A DNA stretch of 16,979 nt. It comes from Candidatus Jorgensenbacteria bacterium RIFCSPLOWO2_12_FULL_42_11. Lineage in GTDB: Bacteria > Patescibacteriota > Minisyncoccia > UBA6257 > MFKM01. The notes below the pieces were generated by a model, which made no database searches, was not told where the DNA came from, and saw nothing but the letters and a program-made list of their open reading frames with translations. The stretch lies in assembly GCA_001779575.1 (NCBI GenBank), contig MFKM01000036.1, positions 278-17,256 of the forward strand. The letters run 5' to 3'. A program made the position numbers and the translations under genes. Below are positions 6,775 through 13,184 of the stretch, piece by piece. How positions within the stretch are numbered: the first letter of the stretch is position 1; every line of letters begins with the position of its first letter.

Positions 6775-7464
6775 TCAGCCGGAAGTTACGCTAGACTTGA
6801 GCTGATAATAAGTTCCGGGACCGCCTGTTCCAACTCGTTCAATTGTCCCCTCTTCGCAAAATTTTTGAAGGTCATAACGAAGCGTTCTTTCGCTGACACC
6901 GGGAAATGCGGCAATTAAATCTTTAATTCGGCAATTCTGAACTTGCCGCATTATATTCATAACTGCCGATTGTCTGGCTTCGCCAGATCTCTCGGAGGAA
7001 GACCCCATTGCCGAATTCTCTTTGTCTTTTTCCCCAGCCGTTGCCTCGTCTTGATTGGTTTCTATTGAAACGCTGGCTTTATTGTCTATTGCCATCGGTA
7101 TAGCCAGCTTTGATTTAGATTCGGCATTTTGAGAAATAGAATCTTGGAAAAATTCTTCTAAATTCAATTCGGAGATTGCCGAATTATTTTTCTTTATTGC
7201 CGAATTAAAATTGCCGATTTCTCTAAGCAAAACCTGGGACTGGATATATCCTATTTTCCCTATCCCCTGGCTGAAAAGTATTAAAACCTCCAAATGCGAA
7301 AGCGAACTGCTCAAGGAAGAATTGTCGTTAATAGAACTGGCCCCCAAAAGGTCAAGACCGGCGTTTTCCAAACGAGTTCTTAAATCGGTATTTTGAATGC
7401 CATCGCCCAACCGAAAAACGGCGTAACAAATTTCATAGGCCTTTTTGGTAAAATTGGACAACAT
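6775..7464 (-). CDS. Unrecognised protein with C-terminal DeoR-type helix-turn-helix
   Basis: About 229 residues from ATG 7464; counts here are from that ATG. A TTG at 7494 would add ten residues, but it falls inside the predicted promoter, so ATG 7464 is preferred. The N-terminal 100 residues are mostly helical (MLSNFTKKAYEICYAVFRLG) and may be a helical-bundle sensing or dimerisation domain; I do not recognise the family. The middle is Ser/Glu/Lys-rich and probably disordered. The last 60 residues contain a winged HTH: an initial helix (NIMRQVQNCRIKDLIAAFPG), then VSERTLRYDLQKFCEEGTIER, resembling the DeoR and Fic-associated type in which SERT-(L/I)-R-x-DL is the recognition helix. No ligand-binding domain was identified. 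It is divergent from groES, and their -35 boxes form an inverted repeat, so autoregulation and control of groESL are possible but unproven. Confidence 0.7.
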   Translation of the reverse strand: MLSNFTKKAYEICYAVFRLGDGIQNTDLRTRLENAGLDLLGASSINDNSSLSSSLSHLEVLILFSQGIGKIGYIQSQVLLREIGNFNSAIKKNNSAISELNLEEFFQDSISQNAESKSKLAIPMAIDNKASVSIETNQDEATAGEKDKENSAMGSSSERSGEARQSAVMNIMRQVQNCRIKDLIAAFPGVSERTLRYDLQKFCEEGTIERVGTGGPGTYYQLKSSVTSG

Positions 7465-7472
7465 TGGGTTTA

Positions 7473-7501
7473 AGTATCTATACTCGGCGGTCAAATGTCA
7501 A
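7473..7501 (-). promoter_or_regulatory. Promoter of the HTH gene
   Basis: On the minus strand a perfect TTGACA (7501-7496) and GATACT (7478-7473) are separated by 17 bp. The -10 lies 8 nt from the ATG at 7464, so the mRNA should be leaderless or nearly so. The -10 region contains a dyad, AGTAT-CT-ATACT (7473-7484). Confidence 0.6.
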
Positions 7502-7503
7502 GA

Positions 7504-7531
7504 TTGACAATGTTTTTAAAGTTGCTAAAAT
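7504..7531 (+). promoter_or_regulatory. Promoter of groES-groEL
   Basis: A perfect TTGACA (7504-7509) and TAAAAT (7526-7531) with a 16-bp spacer. The predicted start near 7538 leaves a leader of about 34 nt before ATG 7572. No CIRCE element (TTAGCACTC-N9-GAGTGCTAA) is present between the promoter and groES. Confidence 0.75.
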
Positions 7532-7571
7532 TTTTCACATAACAAGGTCGTTAAAATTTATTAAAACTATT

Positions 7572-7862
7572 ATGAATTTCAAACCACTTTCAAATCATAT
7601 TTTCATTGAACCGCTGGCGGAAGAACAAAAAACCCCATCAGGCATTGTTCTGCCGGACACCGCGGAAAAAGAAAAACCCATTAAAGGAAAAGTAATCGCC
7701 GTCGGTCCCGGAAAATTAAATGAAAAAGGCGAATGTTTGCCAATGGCGGTAAAAGTCGGCGATCTGGTCCTGTTCAAAAAATACGGCCCCGACGAAATTG
7801 AAATTAATAACAAAAAATATCTGGTCGGAGAAGAAGAAGACATTCTTGCTATTCTTGGATAG
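7572..7862 (+). CDS. groES: Co-chaperonin GroES (Hsp10)
   Basis: 96 residues, the normal GroES length. It caps the GroEL ring and closes the folding chamber in the cytoplasm. The start MNFKPLSNHIFIEPLAEEQK carries the usual P-L-x-(D/N)-x-(V/I)-x-(I/V) strand. Next come the mobile loop (KTPSGIVLPDTAEKEKPIKG), GKVIAVGPG, and a C-terminal GDLVLFKKYGPDEIEINNKKYLV followed by EEEDILAIL, all standard. The reading frame is open upstream to an ATG at 7464, but that extension would lie across the promoter, so ATG 7572 is the start. There is no Shine-Dalgarno. It is the first gene of the groES-groEL unit; groEL follows after 108 nt holding an AT-rich palindrome. Confidence 0.97.
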   Translation: MNFKPLSNHIFIEPLAEEQKTPSGIVLPDTAEKEKPIKGKVIAVGPGKLNEKGECLPMAVKVGDLVLFKKYGPDEIEINNKKYLVGEEEDILAILG

Positions 7863-7869
7863 CAAGAAT

Positions 7870-7943
7870 AATTAAGAATTAAGAATGCAAAATGCAGAAT
7901 TTAAGAGTAATTATTAAAAGTCGTTAATTCTGAATTCTTAATT
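7870..7943. repeat. Palindromic filler between groES and groEL
   Basis: AATTAAGAATTAAGAAT (7870-7886) pairs with ATTCTGAATTCTTAATT (7927-7943) with one mismatch in 17. The loop contains TGCAAAATGCA, itself a small palindrome. In the groESL mRNA it could fold into an AT-rich hairpin ahead of the groEL ribosome-binding site. Confidence 0.65.
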
Positions 7944-7960
7944 TTAAATTTTTAATTAGC

Positions 7961-7964
7961 GAGG
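7961..7964 (+). promoter_or_regulatory. Shine-Dalgarno sequence of groEL
   Basis: GAGG six nucleotides ahead of ATG 7971. It is the only clear Shine-Dalgarno sequence noticed in front of any gene in the window, on one of its presumably most highly expressed genes. Confidence 0.7.
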
Positions 7965-7970
7965 ATTACT

Positions 7971-9614
7971 ATGGCTAAACAAATTTTATTTAACGAAAAA
8001 GCAAGAGCCAAACTAAAGGCCGGCGTGGACAAAATGGCTAACGCCGTAAAAATAACCCTTGGCCCGCGGGGCCGGGCCGTGGTTTTAGACAAGGGCTATG
8101 GCGCGCCCACTATTACTTTGGACGGCGTGACAATCGCCAAAGAAATTGAACTGCCGGACAGAGTTGAAAATATTGGAGCCGAACTGATTAAGGAAGTAGC
8201 TTCCAAAACCAACGATGTCGCCGGAGACGGAACCACCACCGCCACTCTTTTGGCCCAGTCTTTCATCAATGAAGGTCTGAAAAACGTTACTTCCGGCGTA
8301 GACCCCATTGCCATGCGCCGAGGAATAGAAAAGGCCTACGAAGAAGTTTTGTCGTCCCTCAAAAATATTTCCCAAAAAATAACCAGCCAAGAAGAAATCG
8401 CCCAGGTGGCGACTATTTCCGCCCGCGATGAAGAAATAGGCAAATTAATCGCCGACGTCATTAGTCAAGTAGGCAAAGACGGCGTGGTCACCGTTGAAGA
8501 ATCCCAAGCTCTCGGACTTTCCAAAGAATTAGTGGAAGGTTTGCAATTTGACCGCGGTTATATTTCTCCTTATATGGTTACCAATCCGGAACGGATGGAA
8601 ACGGTTTTAGAAAATCCTTATATTTTGGTAACCGACCAGAAAATTTCAGCCATAAGCGCCCTTCTGCCGCTTTTGGAAAAACTGATCCAGGCCGGCAAAA
8701 AAGATTTGATGATTATCGCCGATGAAATTGACGGCGAAGCCCTGGCTACTTTGGTTGTCAATAAAATTCGGGGCATTTTTAACATCTTGGGCGTGAAAGC
8801 GCCGGGTTTTGGCGACCGAAGAAAGGAAATGCTTCAGGATATCGCCACGGTAACCGGCGCCGAATTTATTTCCGAAGAAGTCGGCCGAAAATTGGAAAAC
8901 ACCGACTTAATCGCTTTGGGCCAGGCCCATCGGGTAGTGGCCAATAAAGATAATACGACAATTGTCGGCGGCAAAGGAGAAAAAACAGAAATTGATAAAA
9001 GAATCGCCCAACTTAAAGTTCAGATTCAAAAAACCGATTCCGAATTTGACCGCGAACACCTTCAAGAAAGGTTAGGCAAGCTTTCCGGCGGTGTCGCCGT
9101 TGTCAAAGTCGGAGCGGCTACCGAAGTGGCGCAAAAAGAAAAACAGCACCGAATTGAAGACGCGGTGGCCGCCACCAAAGCCGCTATTGACGAGGGAATC
9201 GTCCCCGGCGGCGGCGTGGCCTTGGTCAGAACCGCCAAAGCGGTAGAAGCGCTGATAGATAAATACGACAAAGGCCAATTAGCGGAAATTGTCGGCGCCA
9301 AAATAATTCTGGAAGGCCTTTACGCTCCCCTCAAGCAGATTGCCGAAAATGCCGGCTACAACGGCGCGGTTGTTCTGAATAAGGTGAAGGAAGGAAAAGA
9401 CGATTTTGGTTTTAACGCCGCTACCGGCCAATTTGAAAATCTTTTGAAATCCGGCGTCATTGACCCGGCTAAAGTTACCCGGCTGGCGCTTCAAAACGCC
9501 GTTTCGGTCGCTTCCCTGCTCCTGATTACCGAAGCCGTCGTGGCGGAATTGCCGGAGGAAAAGAAAGATAAAATGCCGGGCCGGCCGCCGATGGGAATGG
9601 GAGAAGATTACTAA
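7971..9614 (+). CDS. groEL: Chaperonin GroEL (Hsp60)
   Basis: 547 residues, full length. It is an ATP-driven double-ring folding chamber working with GroES. Visible family features are [20 protein letters not shown] at the start, the nucleotide-binding region [19 protein letters not shown] followed by DGVTIAKEI, the [14 protein letters not shown] phosphate loop (near residue 85), the substrate-binding apical domain (about 190-375), and the late equatorial [15 protein letters not shown] segment with [20 protein letters not shown]. The tail ends [12 protein letters not shown] and lacks the long Gly-Gly-Met repeat of E. coli GroEL. It has a clear GAGG Shine-Dalgarno. It is downstream of groES in one unit; lemA follows after 36 nt with no terminator seen, so read-through is likely. 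Confidence 0.98.
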   Translation: MAKQILFNEKARAKLKAGVDKMANAVKITLGPRGRAVVLDKGYGAPTITLDGVTIAKEIELPDRVENIGAELIKEVASKTNDVAGDGTTTATLLAQSFINEGLKNVTSGVDPIAMRRGIEKAYEEVLSSLKNISQKITSQEEIAQVATISARDEEIGKLIADVISQVGKDGVVTVEESQALGLSKELVEGLQFDRGYISPYMVTNPERMETVLENPYILVTDQKISAISALLPLLEKLIQAGKKDLMIIADEIDGEALATLVVNKIRGIFNILGVKAPGFGDRRKEMLQDIATVTGAEFISEEVGRKLENTDLIALGQAHRVVANKDNTTIVGGKGEKTEIDKRIAQLKVQIQKTDSEFDREHLQERLGKLSGGVAVVKVGAATEVAQKEKQHRIEDAVAATKAAIDEGIVPGGGVALVRTAKAVEALIDKYDKGQLAEIVGAKIILEGLYAPLKQIAENAGYNGAVVLNKVKEGKDDFGFNAATGQFENLLKSGVIDPAKVTRLALQNAVSVASLLLITEAVVAELPEEKKDKMPGRPPMGMGEDY

Positions 9615-9650
9615 CAATTAGTAATTAGCCACTAGTAAATAATAAATAAT

Positions 9651-10208
9651 ATGACACCCCTCGCCATTAATCTTATTATTTTAACGGTTCTGGTTTTATT
9701 CGTAATTTCCATCTATAACCGACTGGTTCAGCTCCGCGTTAGAGCCAAAGAAGCTCTGTCGGACATTGACGTCCAACTCAAGCGCCGCTACGATTTAATT
9801 CCTAATTTGGTGGAAACGGTCGCGGGATACCTGAAACACGAACGAACGGTTTTGGAAAACGTTACTCAAGCCCGAGCTCTGGTGGCTGGCGCCGCCGGCA
9901 ATCCGTTAGAACGGAACAACGCCGAAGCTACTCTTTCCAACACCCTGAAAACCCTTTTCGCGGTGGCTGAAAATTATCCGGATTTAAAAGCCAACGCCAA
10001 TTTTCTTGATTTACAAAGAGAACTGGCCGATACCGAAAATAAAATCCAGGCGGCCCGCCGATTCTACAACGGCAATGTCAGGGATTTGAATACGGCGGTT
10101 GAAACTTTTCCTTCAAATATCCTCGCCGGTATGTTCAAATTCTCAAAAATGGAATTCTTCCAACTGGAAGAAGGGGAAGCGAGAGAGCCGGTCAAAGTCA
10201 GCTTTTAG
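9651..10208 (+). CDS. lemA: LemA family membrane protein
   Basis: 185 residues. One N-terminal membrane helix (about 5-22, LAINLIILTVLVLFVISIYN) is followed by the LemA core: NRLVQLRVRAKEALSDIDVQ, LKRRYDLIPNLVETVAGYLK, HERTVLENVTQAR, then YPDLKANANFLDLQRELADT and NKIQAARRFYNGNVRDLNT, ending with FPSNILAGMFKF. These are strong family signatures. LemA proteins are helical bundles anchored in the membrane; their biochemical role is not settled, but they commonly occur beside the HtpX protease, as here. No Shine-Dalgarno is visible. Two genes (Nudix and a 30-codon ORF) separate it from htpX, which is unusual for the pair. The 36 nt upstream are TAATTAG/AAATAAT filler without a clear promoter. Confidence 0.95.
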   Translation: MTPLAINLIILTVLVLFVISIYNRLVQLRVRAKEALSDIDVQLKRRYDLIPNLVETVAGYLKHERTVLENVTQARALVAGAAGNPLERNNAEATLSNTLKTLFAVAENYPDLKANANFLDLQRELADTENKIQAARRFYNGNVRDLNTAVETFPSNILAGMFKFSKMEFFQLEEGEAREPVKVSF

Positions 10209-10230
10209 CTAACAGCTTATAGTTTTTATT

Positions 10231-10722
10231 ATGAGTGGAATAGAAAAAATAAAAGACAAAGAACTTCATCGCATCGCCATTACAGCTATTATTTACAATA
10301 ATGAGAACAAGTATCTGATTACTCGCCGGAGTTTAAGCAAAAAAGCTTTTCCGGGGAAATGGACTGTGCCCGGCGGCGGGCTTGAGACCGATGATTACGT
10401 TAATACTCCGCCGACTCATAAAGGCGATCAGTGGTATAATGCGGTGGAAACCGCTTTAAAAAGAGAAGTTAAAGAAGAAGTCAATCTTGAAATCGGCAAA
10501 CCGCAATATCTTTTGGATTTGACTTTCATCCGACCGGACGGAATCCCCGTTTTGGTTTTAAGTTATTATTGTCCGCTAATTTCCGGCGAAGTGAAGTTGG
10601 ATGAGGACAGCATTGATTACAAATGGGTGACGGCCAAAGAAGCCGAAAACTACGATTTAATAGACGGAATTTTGGAGGAAATAAAAATGCTGGATGAGAT
10701 ATTGAAAAAAATAAAAACATGA
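10231..10722 (+). CDS. Nudix hydrolase
   Basis: 163 residues. Nudix enzymes hydrolyse a nucleoside diphosphate linked to another group, often damaged or signalling nucleotides; the substrate cannot be told here. The start of the fold, HRIAITAIIYNNENKYLITRR, leads to WTVPGGGLE (45-52), and the catalytic helix has REVKEE (78-83) with the metal-binding glutamates. About 18 residues (TDDYVNTPPTHKGDQWYN) separate GGGLE from the helix, so the canonical G-x5-E-x7-RE-U-x-EE-x-G-U box is stretched and its first Glu position is Asn; the Gly after EE is also Asn. Similar stretched boxes exist in some Nudix proteins as I recall (not checked). It lies 22 nt after lemA, and its TGA overlaps the ATG of the next small ORF. 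Confidence 0.9.
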   Translation: MSGIEKIKDKELHRIAITAIIYNNENKYLITRRSLSKKAFPGKWTVPGGGLETDDYVNTPPTHKGDQWYNAVETALKREVKEEVNLEIGKPQYLLDLTFIRPDGIPVLVLSYYCPLISGEVKLDEDSIDYKWVTAKEAENYDLIDGILEEIKMLDEILKKIKT

Positions 10723-10811
10723 AATCTAAAGCGCCGAGCATTAATAAAATTTTTCCGGATTTAAAAAATAAGAAGCGTAAATTTTTGTCATTATCGGAAT
10801 TGCGCGAATAA
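10719..10811 (+). CDS. Small basic ORF, 30 residues
   Basis: The ATG overlaps the Nudix stop (ATGA, 10719-10722), and the TAA is 3 nt before the htpX ATG, so it fits exactly between its neighbours as a translationally coupled gene would. The peptide begins MKSKAPSINKIFPDLKNKKR and ends FLSLSELRE. It is Lys-rich at the centre, with no membrane helix or cysteine. I recognise no family. It may be a real microprotein, a device for coupling htpX translation to the upstream genes, or chance; coupling is supported only by the spacing. Confidence 0.45.
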   Translation: MKSKAPSINKIFPDLKNKKRKFLSLSELRE

Positions 10812-10814
10812 AAA

Positions 10815-11717
10815 ATGTCCCTCTACACTCAACAATCAAAAAATATCCGCAAGACATGGCTTTTGATGAGTGTTTTTTTGATTGTCGTCGTCGGGATTGG
10901 CTGGGTGTTTTCACAAGTTTACGGCGACTCGTCTTTTGTCGTTGTCGCCGTTGCATTCAGCTTGTTTATGAATTTCTTCAGTTACTGGTTTTCGGATAAA
11001 ATCGTCTTGGCGATGTCCGGCGCGCGGCCGATAAAGAAAGAGGAGGATTTGGAGCTTTACAGAATTGTGGAAAATCTTTGCATTGCGGCCGGGCTCAAGG
11101 CGCCGAAAATATATATGATAAATGACCCCTCGCCCAACGCTTTTGCTACCGGCCGGAATCAAGAACATGCGGCCGTGGCCGTAACTTCCGGCTTGAGGCA
11201 GATGCTGAACAAAAATGAATTGGAAGGAGTCGTCGCTCACGAACTTTCTCATATCGGCAACAAAGACATTCTTATTTCCACAATTATTGTGATTCTTGTC
11301 GGCTTTGTGGCGCTTCTGTCCGACTTTTTTTTAAGAGCCCGGTTTTTTAGAAGTAGAAGAGATAACCGGGAAGGCGGAGGGCAAGCGCAGACAATAATGA
11401 TGCTTGTTGGAATTATTTTGGCGATTTTGACTCCGATTGTTGCCAAATTAATACAACTGGCTATTTCCCGAAAAAGGGAATTCCTGGCCGACGCTTCCGG
11501 CGCTCTTTTGACCCGTTATCCCGAAGGCCTGGCTAGGGCCTTGGAAAAAATTTCAGCCGACCCTACGCCAATGCAAACAGCCAACAATGCCACTTCTCAT
11601 CTCTGGATTGACAATCCTTTCAAAGGCAAAAACCGCGCTTCCTGGTTTGGCAAATTATTCACGACTCATCCGCCGGTGGAGGAACGAATCAAAGCCCTGC
11701 GGGATATGAGTATTTAA
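10815..11717 (+). CDS. htpX: Membrane zinc metalloprotease HtpX (M48 family)
   Basis: 300 residues, normal for HtpX. It degrades damaged or misassembled membrane proteins from the cytoplasmic side. Four membrane segments are visible: about 16-36, 40-58, 152-172 and 193-215. The catalytic zinc motif HELSH is at 142-146 and the third ligand Glu is in SRKREFLADASGALLTRYPE (E222), both intact. FATGRNQEHAAVAVTSGL just before HELSH and the THPPVEERIKAL end are also diagnostic. It is the last gene of the plus-strand block beginning at groES; its ATG follows the small ORF by 3 nt without a Shine-Dalgarno. No terminator was found in the 45 nt to the next gene. Confidence 0.97.
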   Translation: MSLYTQQSKNIRKTWLLMSVFLIVVVGIGWVFSQVYGDSSFVVVAVAFSLFMNFFSYWFSDKIVLAMSGARPIKKEEDLELYRIVENLCIAAGLKAPKIYMINDPSPNAFATGRNQEHAAVAVTSGLRQMLNKNELEGVVAHELSHIGNKDILISTIIVILVGFVALLSDFFLRARFFRSRRDNREGGGQAQTIMMLVGIILAILTPIVAKLIQLAISRKREFLADASGALLTRYPEGLARALEKISADPTPMQTANNATSHLWIDNPFKGKNRASWFGKLFTTHPPVEERIKALRDMSI

Positions 11718-11749
11718 AATTACCGTAATTGCGGTAATTGCGGTAATTG
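11718..11749. repeat. TAATTGCGG tandem/inverted repeat
   Basis: AATTACCG (11718-11725) can pair with either of two downstream CGGTAATT copies (11732-11739 or 11741-11748). The 9-bp unit TAATTGCGG occurs twice and is followed by TAATTG. It sits directly upstream of, and partly inside, the predicted promoter of the diguanylate cyclase gene, so it may be promoter spacer, operator or filler. Confidence 0.6.
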
Positions 11750-11756
11750 ATAGAAT
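11729..11756 (+). promoter_or_regulatory. Promoter of the diguanylate cyclase gene
   Basis: TTGCGG (11729-11734), a 16-bp spacer and TAGAAT (11751-11756). The -10 ends 6 nt before ATG 11763, implying a leaderless mRNA. The -35 is weak, and expression could also come by read-through from htpX. Confidence 0.4.
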
Positions 11757-11762
11757 ATAAGA

Positions 11763-12449
11763 ATGGGGAAAGAGACTGTTTTTGAACTCAAAAAACGAAC
11801 AAAAGAATTAGAAAAATTAGTAAAACTGCAAGAAATAGAAATTCGGGAACTTTCGGCTTTATCCGAAAGAGACATCCTGACCGAACTTTATAATAGACGA
11901 GGTTTCATCCGAGAAGCGGAAAAATTCTTAAAAGAGGTGAAAGCCTTGAGAAGTATTCCCGAAAAACGCAAAATTTCTTTTAAAGATTTTTCGGTGGTCT
12001 TTATTGACCTTGATAATCTAAAAATCATCAATAACGAATACGGCCATAAAGCCGGAGACAAAGCCCTGAAAATGGCCGCCGAAATCTTCAGAAATTCGGT
12101 CCGGGATATAGACATCGTAGCCCGTTGGGGAGGCGACGAATTCGTTATCGGCCTGGCCGGAACCGACGAGAAAACCGCTTTTGCCATTGCCGAAGAATTG
12201 AAAGCCAAATTAAAAACGCTGAAAATAAAAAGTCAAAGGATGAGCGCCAGTTTCGGAATCGTCAGTTATCATCATAAAAACAAATCCCCTCGCCTCGCGA
12301 CCGGTTATTCAAAAAAACACAAAGCCAAAGAAAAGGTCTTGAATCAGCTTTATCAATTGATAGAAAAAGCCGATATGACCATGTACGAAGCCAAAAAAGA
12401 AAAAGACAAGGATTCAATAGTGGTTTATAACGATAAAACCGATATTTGA
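11763..12449 (+). CDS. Soluble GGDEF diguanylate cyclase
   Basis: 228 residues. It makes cyclic di-GMP from two GTP. A short N-terminal coiled coil (residues 3-35, ELKKRTKELEKLVKLQEIEI) leads through DILTELYNRRGF into one GGDEF domain. Key residues are intact: the metal Asp in FIDLDNLKIINNEYGHKAGD (D82), guanine-contacting N90, and the signature RWGGDEF (121-127). R114-D-I-D117 sits at the spacing of the RxxD inhibitory I-site, so product inhibition is expected. There is no sensor, membrane or EAL domain. An extra basic segment (SYHHKNKSPRLATGYSKKHK) lies between the SFGI strand and ADMTMYEAKK. The start ATG is 6 nt after a -10 box. It lies 34 nt ahead of a tRNA gene and near a hemerythrin gene. 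No c-di-GMP receptor is visible in the window. Confidence 0.93.
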   Translation: MGKETVFELKKRTKELEKLVKLQEIEIRELSALSERDILTELYNRRGFIREAEKFLKEVKALRSIPEKRKISFKDFSVVFIDLDNLKIINNEYGHKAGDKALKMAAEIFRNSVRDIDIVARWGGDEFVIGLAGTDEKTAFAIAEELKAKLKTLKIKSQRMSASFGIVSYHHKNKSPRLATGYSKKHKAKEKVLNQLYQLIEKADMTMYEAKKEKDKDSIVVYNDKTDI

Positions 12450-12473
12450 TTGCCTTGCCATCGGTGATAGAAT
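12446..12473 (+). promoter_or_regulatory. Promoter of tRNA-Ser
   Basis: TTGATT (12446-12451), a 16-bp spacer and TAGAAT (12468-12473), placing the start near 12480, just ahead of the mature tRNA 5' end at 12483. The -35 overlaps the TGA of the diguanylate cyclase gene. Confidence 0.55.
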
Positions 12474-12482
12474 CTCTGGAGA

Positions 12483-12570
12483 GGAGGGTTCGCATAGCGG
12501 TCTATTGCGTTCGCTTGGAAAGCGAATATACCGAAAGGTATCACAGGTTCAAATCCTGTACCCTCCGCCA
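12483..12570 (+). tRNA. tRNA-Ser(GGA)
   Basis: The acceptor stem GGAGGGT/ACCCTCC is perfect, followed by discriminator G and an encoded CCA. The D stem is GCA/TGC. The anticodon stem TTCGC/GCGAA encloses loop TTGGAAA, giving anticodon GGA, which reads UCC and UCU. A long class II variable arm (TACC-GAAA-GGTA) is typical of serine tRNA. The T arm is ACAGG-TTCAAAT-CCTGT. Total length is 88 nt with CCA. Confidence 0.97.
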
Positions 12571-12584
12571 GTTGGGGAAATATA

Positions 12585-12593
12585 TGCTATAAT
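12585..12593 (+). promoter_or_regulatory. Extended -10 promoter of the hemerythrin gene
   Basis: TGCTATAAT is a perfect TGN-TATAAT extended -10. No good -35 is present, since the position falls in the tRNA 3' end. The expected start near 12600 gives a leader of about 34 nt to ATG 12634. It lies 15 nt beyond the tRNA. Confidence 0.6.
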
Positions 12594-12633
12594 GAAAATA
12601 GCGATGATTATCAAATATAATTAATTCATAAAT

Positions 12634-13059
12634 ATGAATTCCCCAAGATTTGTTTGGGACGACAACTATAGCGTTGAAGTCGCGGAAATTGATGAACAGC
12701 ATAAGCATTACTTTGAAATCACCAATAGTATTTATGATTTATTGAGCGAAAGCCCCATTTCAGCCGATGGCTTAACAGTGAAGATAACCGAATTGGGCAA
12801 TTACGCTTTTTACCACCTGTCCACCGAAGAAAAATACTTCAAGCAATTCAATTACGAAGACGCGGAGTCCCACATCCAAGAACATAATGATTTCCGGCAA
12901 AAAATAACCGACTATATCAATCAGGCAAGAAATCCGGACACCGAAACGGAAAATCTGGCTAATGAAGTCGCCAGCTTTGCCAAAGACTGGCTGTCCAGGC
13001 ATATCCCCCAATTTGATAAAAAATACATCAAGTGCTTCCACGAACACGATTTGAGATAG
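12634..13059 (+). CDS. Bacteriohemerythrin
   Basis: 141 residues, single-domain length. It is an oxygen-binding di-iron four-helix bundle in the cytoplasm. All seven iron ligands expected for the family are present: H23 (AEIDEQH), H61 and E65 (HLSTE), H80 and H84 (HIQEH), H123 and D128 (HIPQFD). The N-terminal FVWDDNYSVEVAEIDEQHKH is the usual opening. The role is probably oxygen storage, scavenging or sensing; in other bacteria hemerythrin domains are sometimes fused to GGDEF domains, and here a separate GGDEF gene lies just upstream. It has its own promoter and no Shine-Dalgarno. It shows that the organism meets oxygen, or did when the gene was acquired. Confidence 0.96.
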   Translation: MNSPRFVWDDNYSVEVAEIDEQHKHYFEITNSIYDLLSESPISADGLTVKITELGNYAFYHLSTEEKYFKQFNYEDAESHIQEHNDFRQKITDYINQARNPDTETENLANEVASFAKDWLSRHIPQFDKKYIKCFHEHDLR

Positions 13060-13123
13060 ATAATAGGGTAAAAACGTTCTCTAGGGCCTAAATACACCAG
13101 CAATTACCTATCTTTTCGCCATA

Positions 13124-13153
13124 TTGACAAAACGGAATAATGCGTGTTAGAAT
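13124..13153 (+). promoter_or_regulatory. Promoter of the 3D-domain gene
   Basis: A perfect TTGACA (13124-13129), an 18-bp spacer and TAGAAT (13148-13153) preceded by TGT, an extended -10. Transcription should start near 13160, at the foot of a small hairpin. Confidence 0.7.
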
Positions 13154-13158
13154 ACGTT

Positions 13159-13176
13159 AATCCCTTAACGGGGATT
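13159..13176 (+). other. Hairpin at the expected 5' end of the 3D-domain mRNA
   Basis: AATCCC (13159-13164) pairs with GGGATT (13171-13176) around a TTAACG loop, followed by TTTG. Because the predicted start is at about 13160, the stem would form the very 5' end of the transcript. It may protect the mRNA from 5'-end-dependent decay. It looks terminator-like but is too close to the start to act as a normal attenuator. Confidence 0.45.
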
Positions 13177-13184
13177 TTTGTTTA

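Noticed and set aside
7464..7571. 36-codon N-terminal extension of groES
   Set aside because: It would start upstream of the -35/-10 promoter and has no GroES homology; the normal GroES length begins at ATG 7572.
13054..13113. Possible terminator after hemerythrin: AGATAG...GGTAA with TTACCTATCTTTT
   Set aside because: The stem has a bulge and a loop of more than 30 nt; it is not convincing as an intrinsic terminator.
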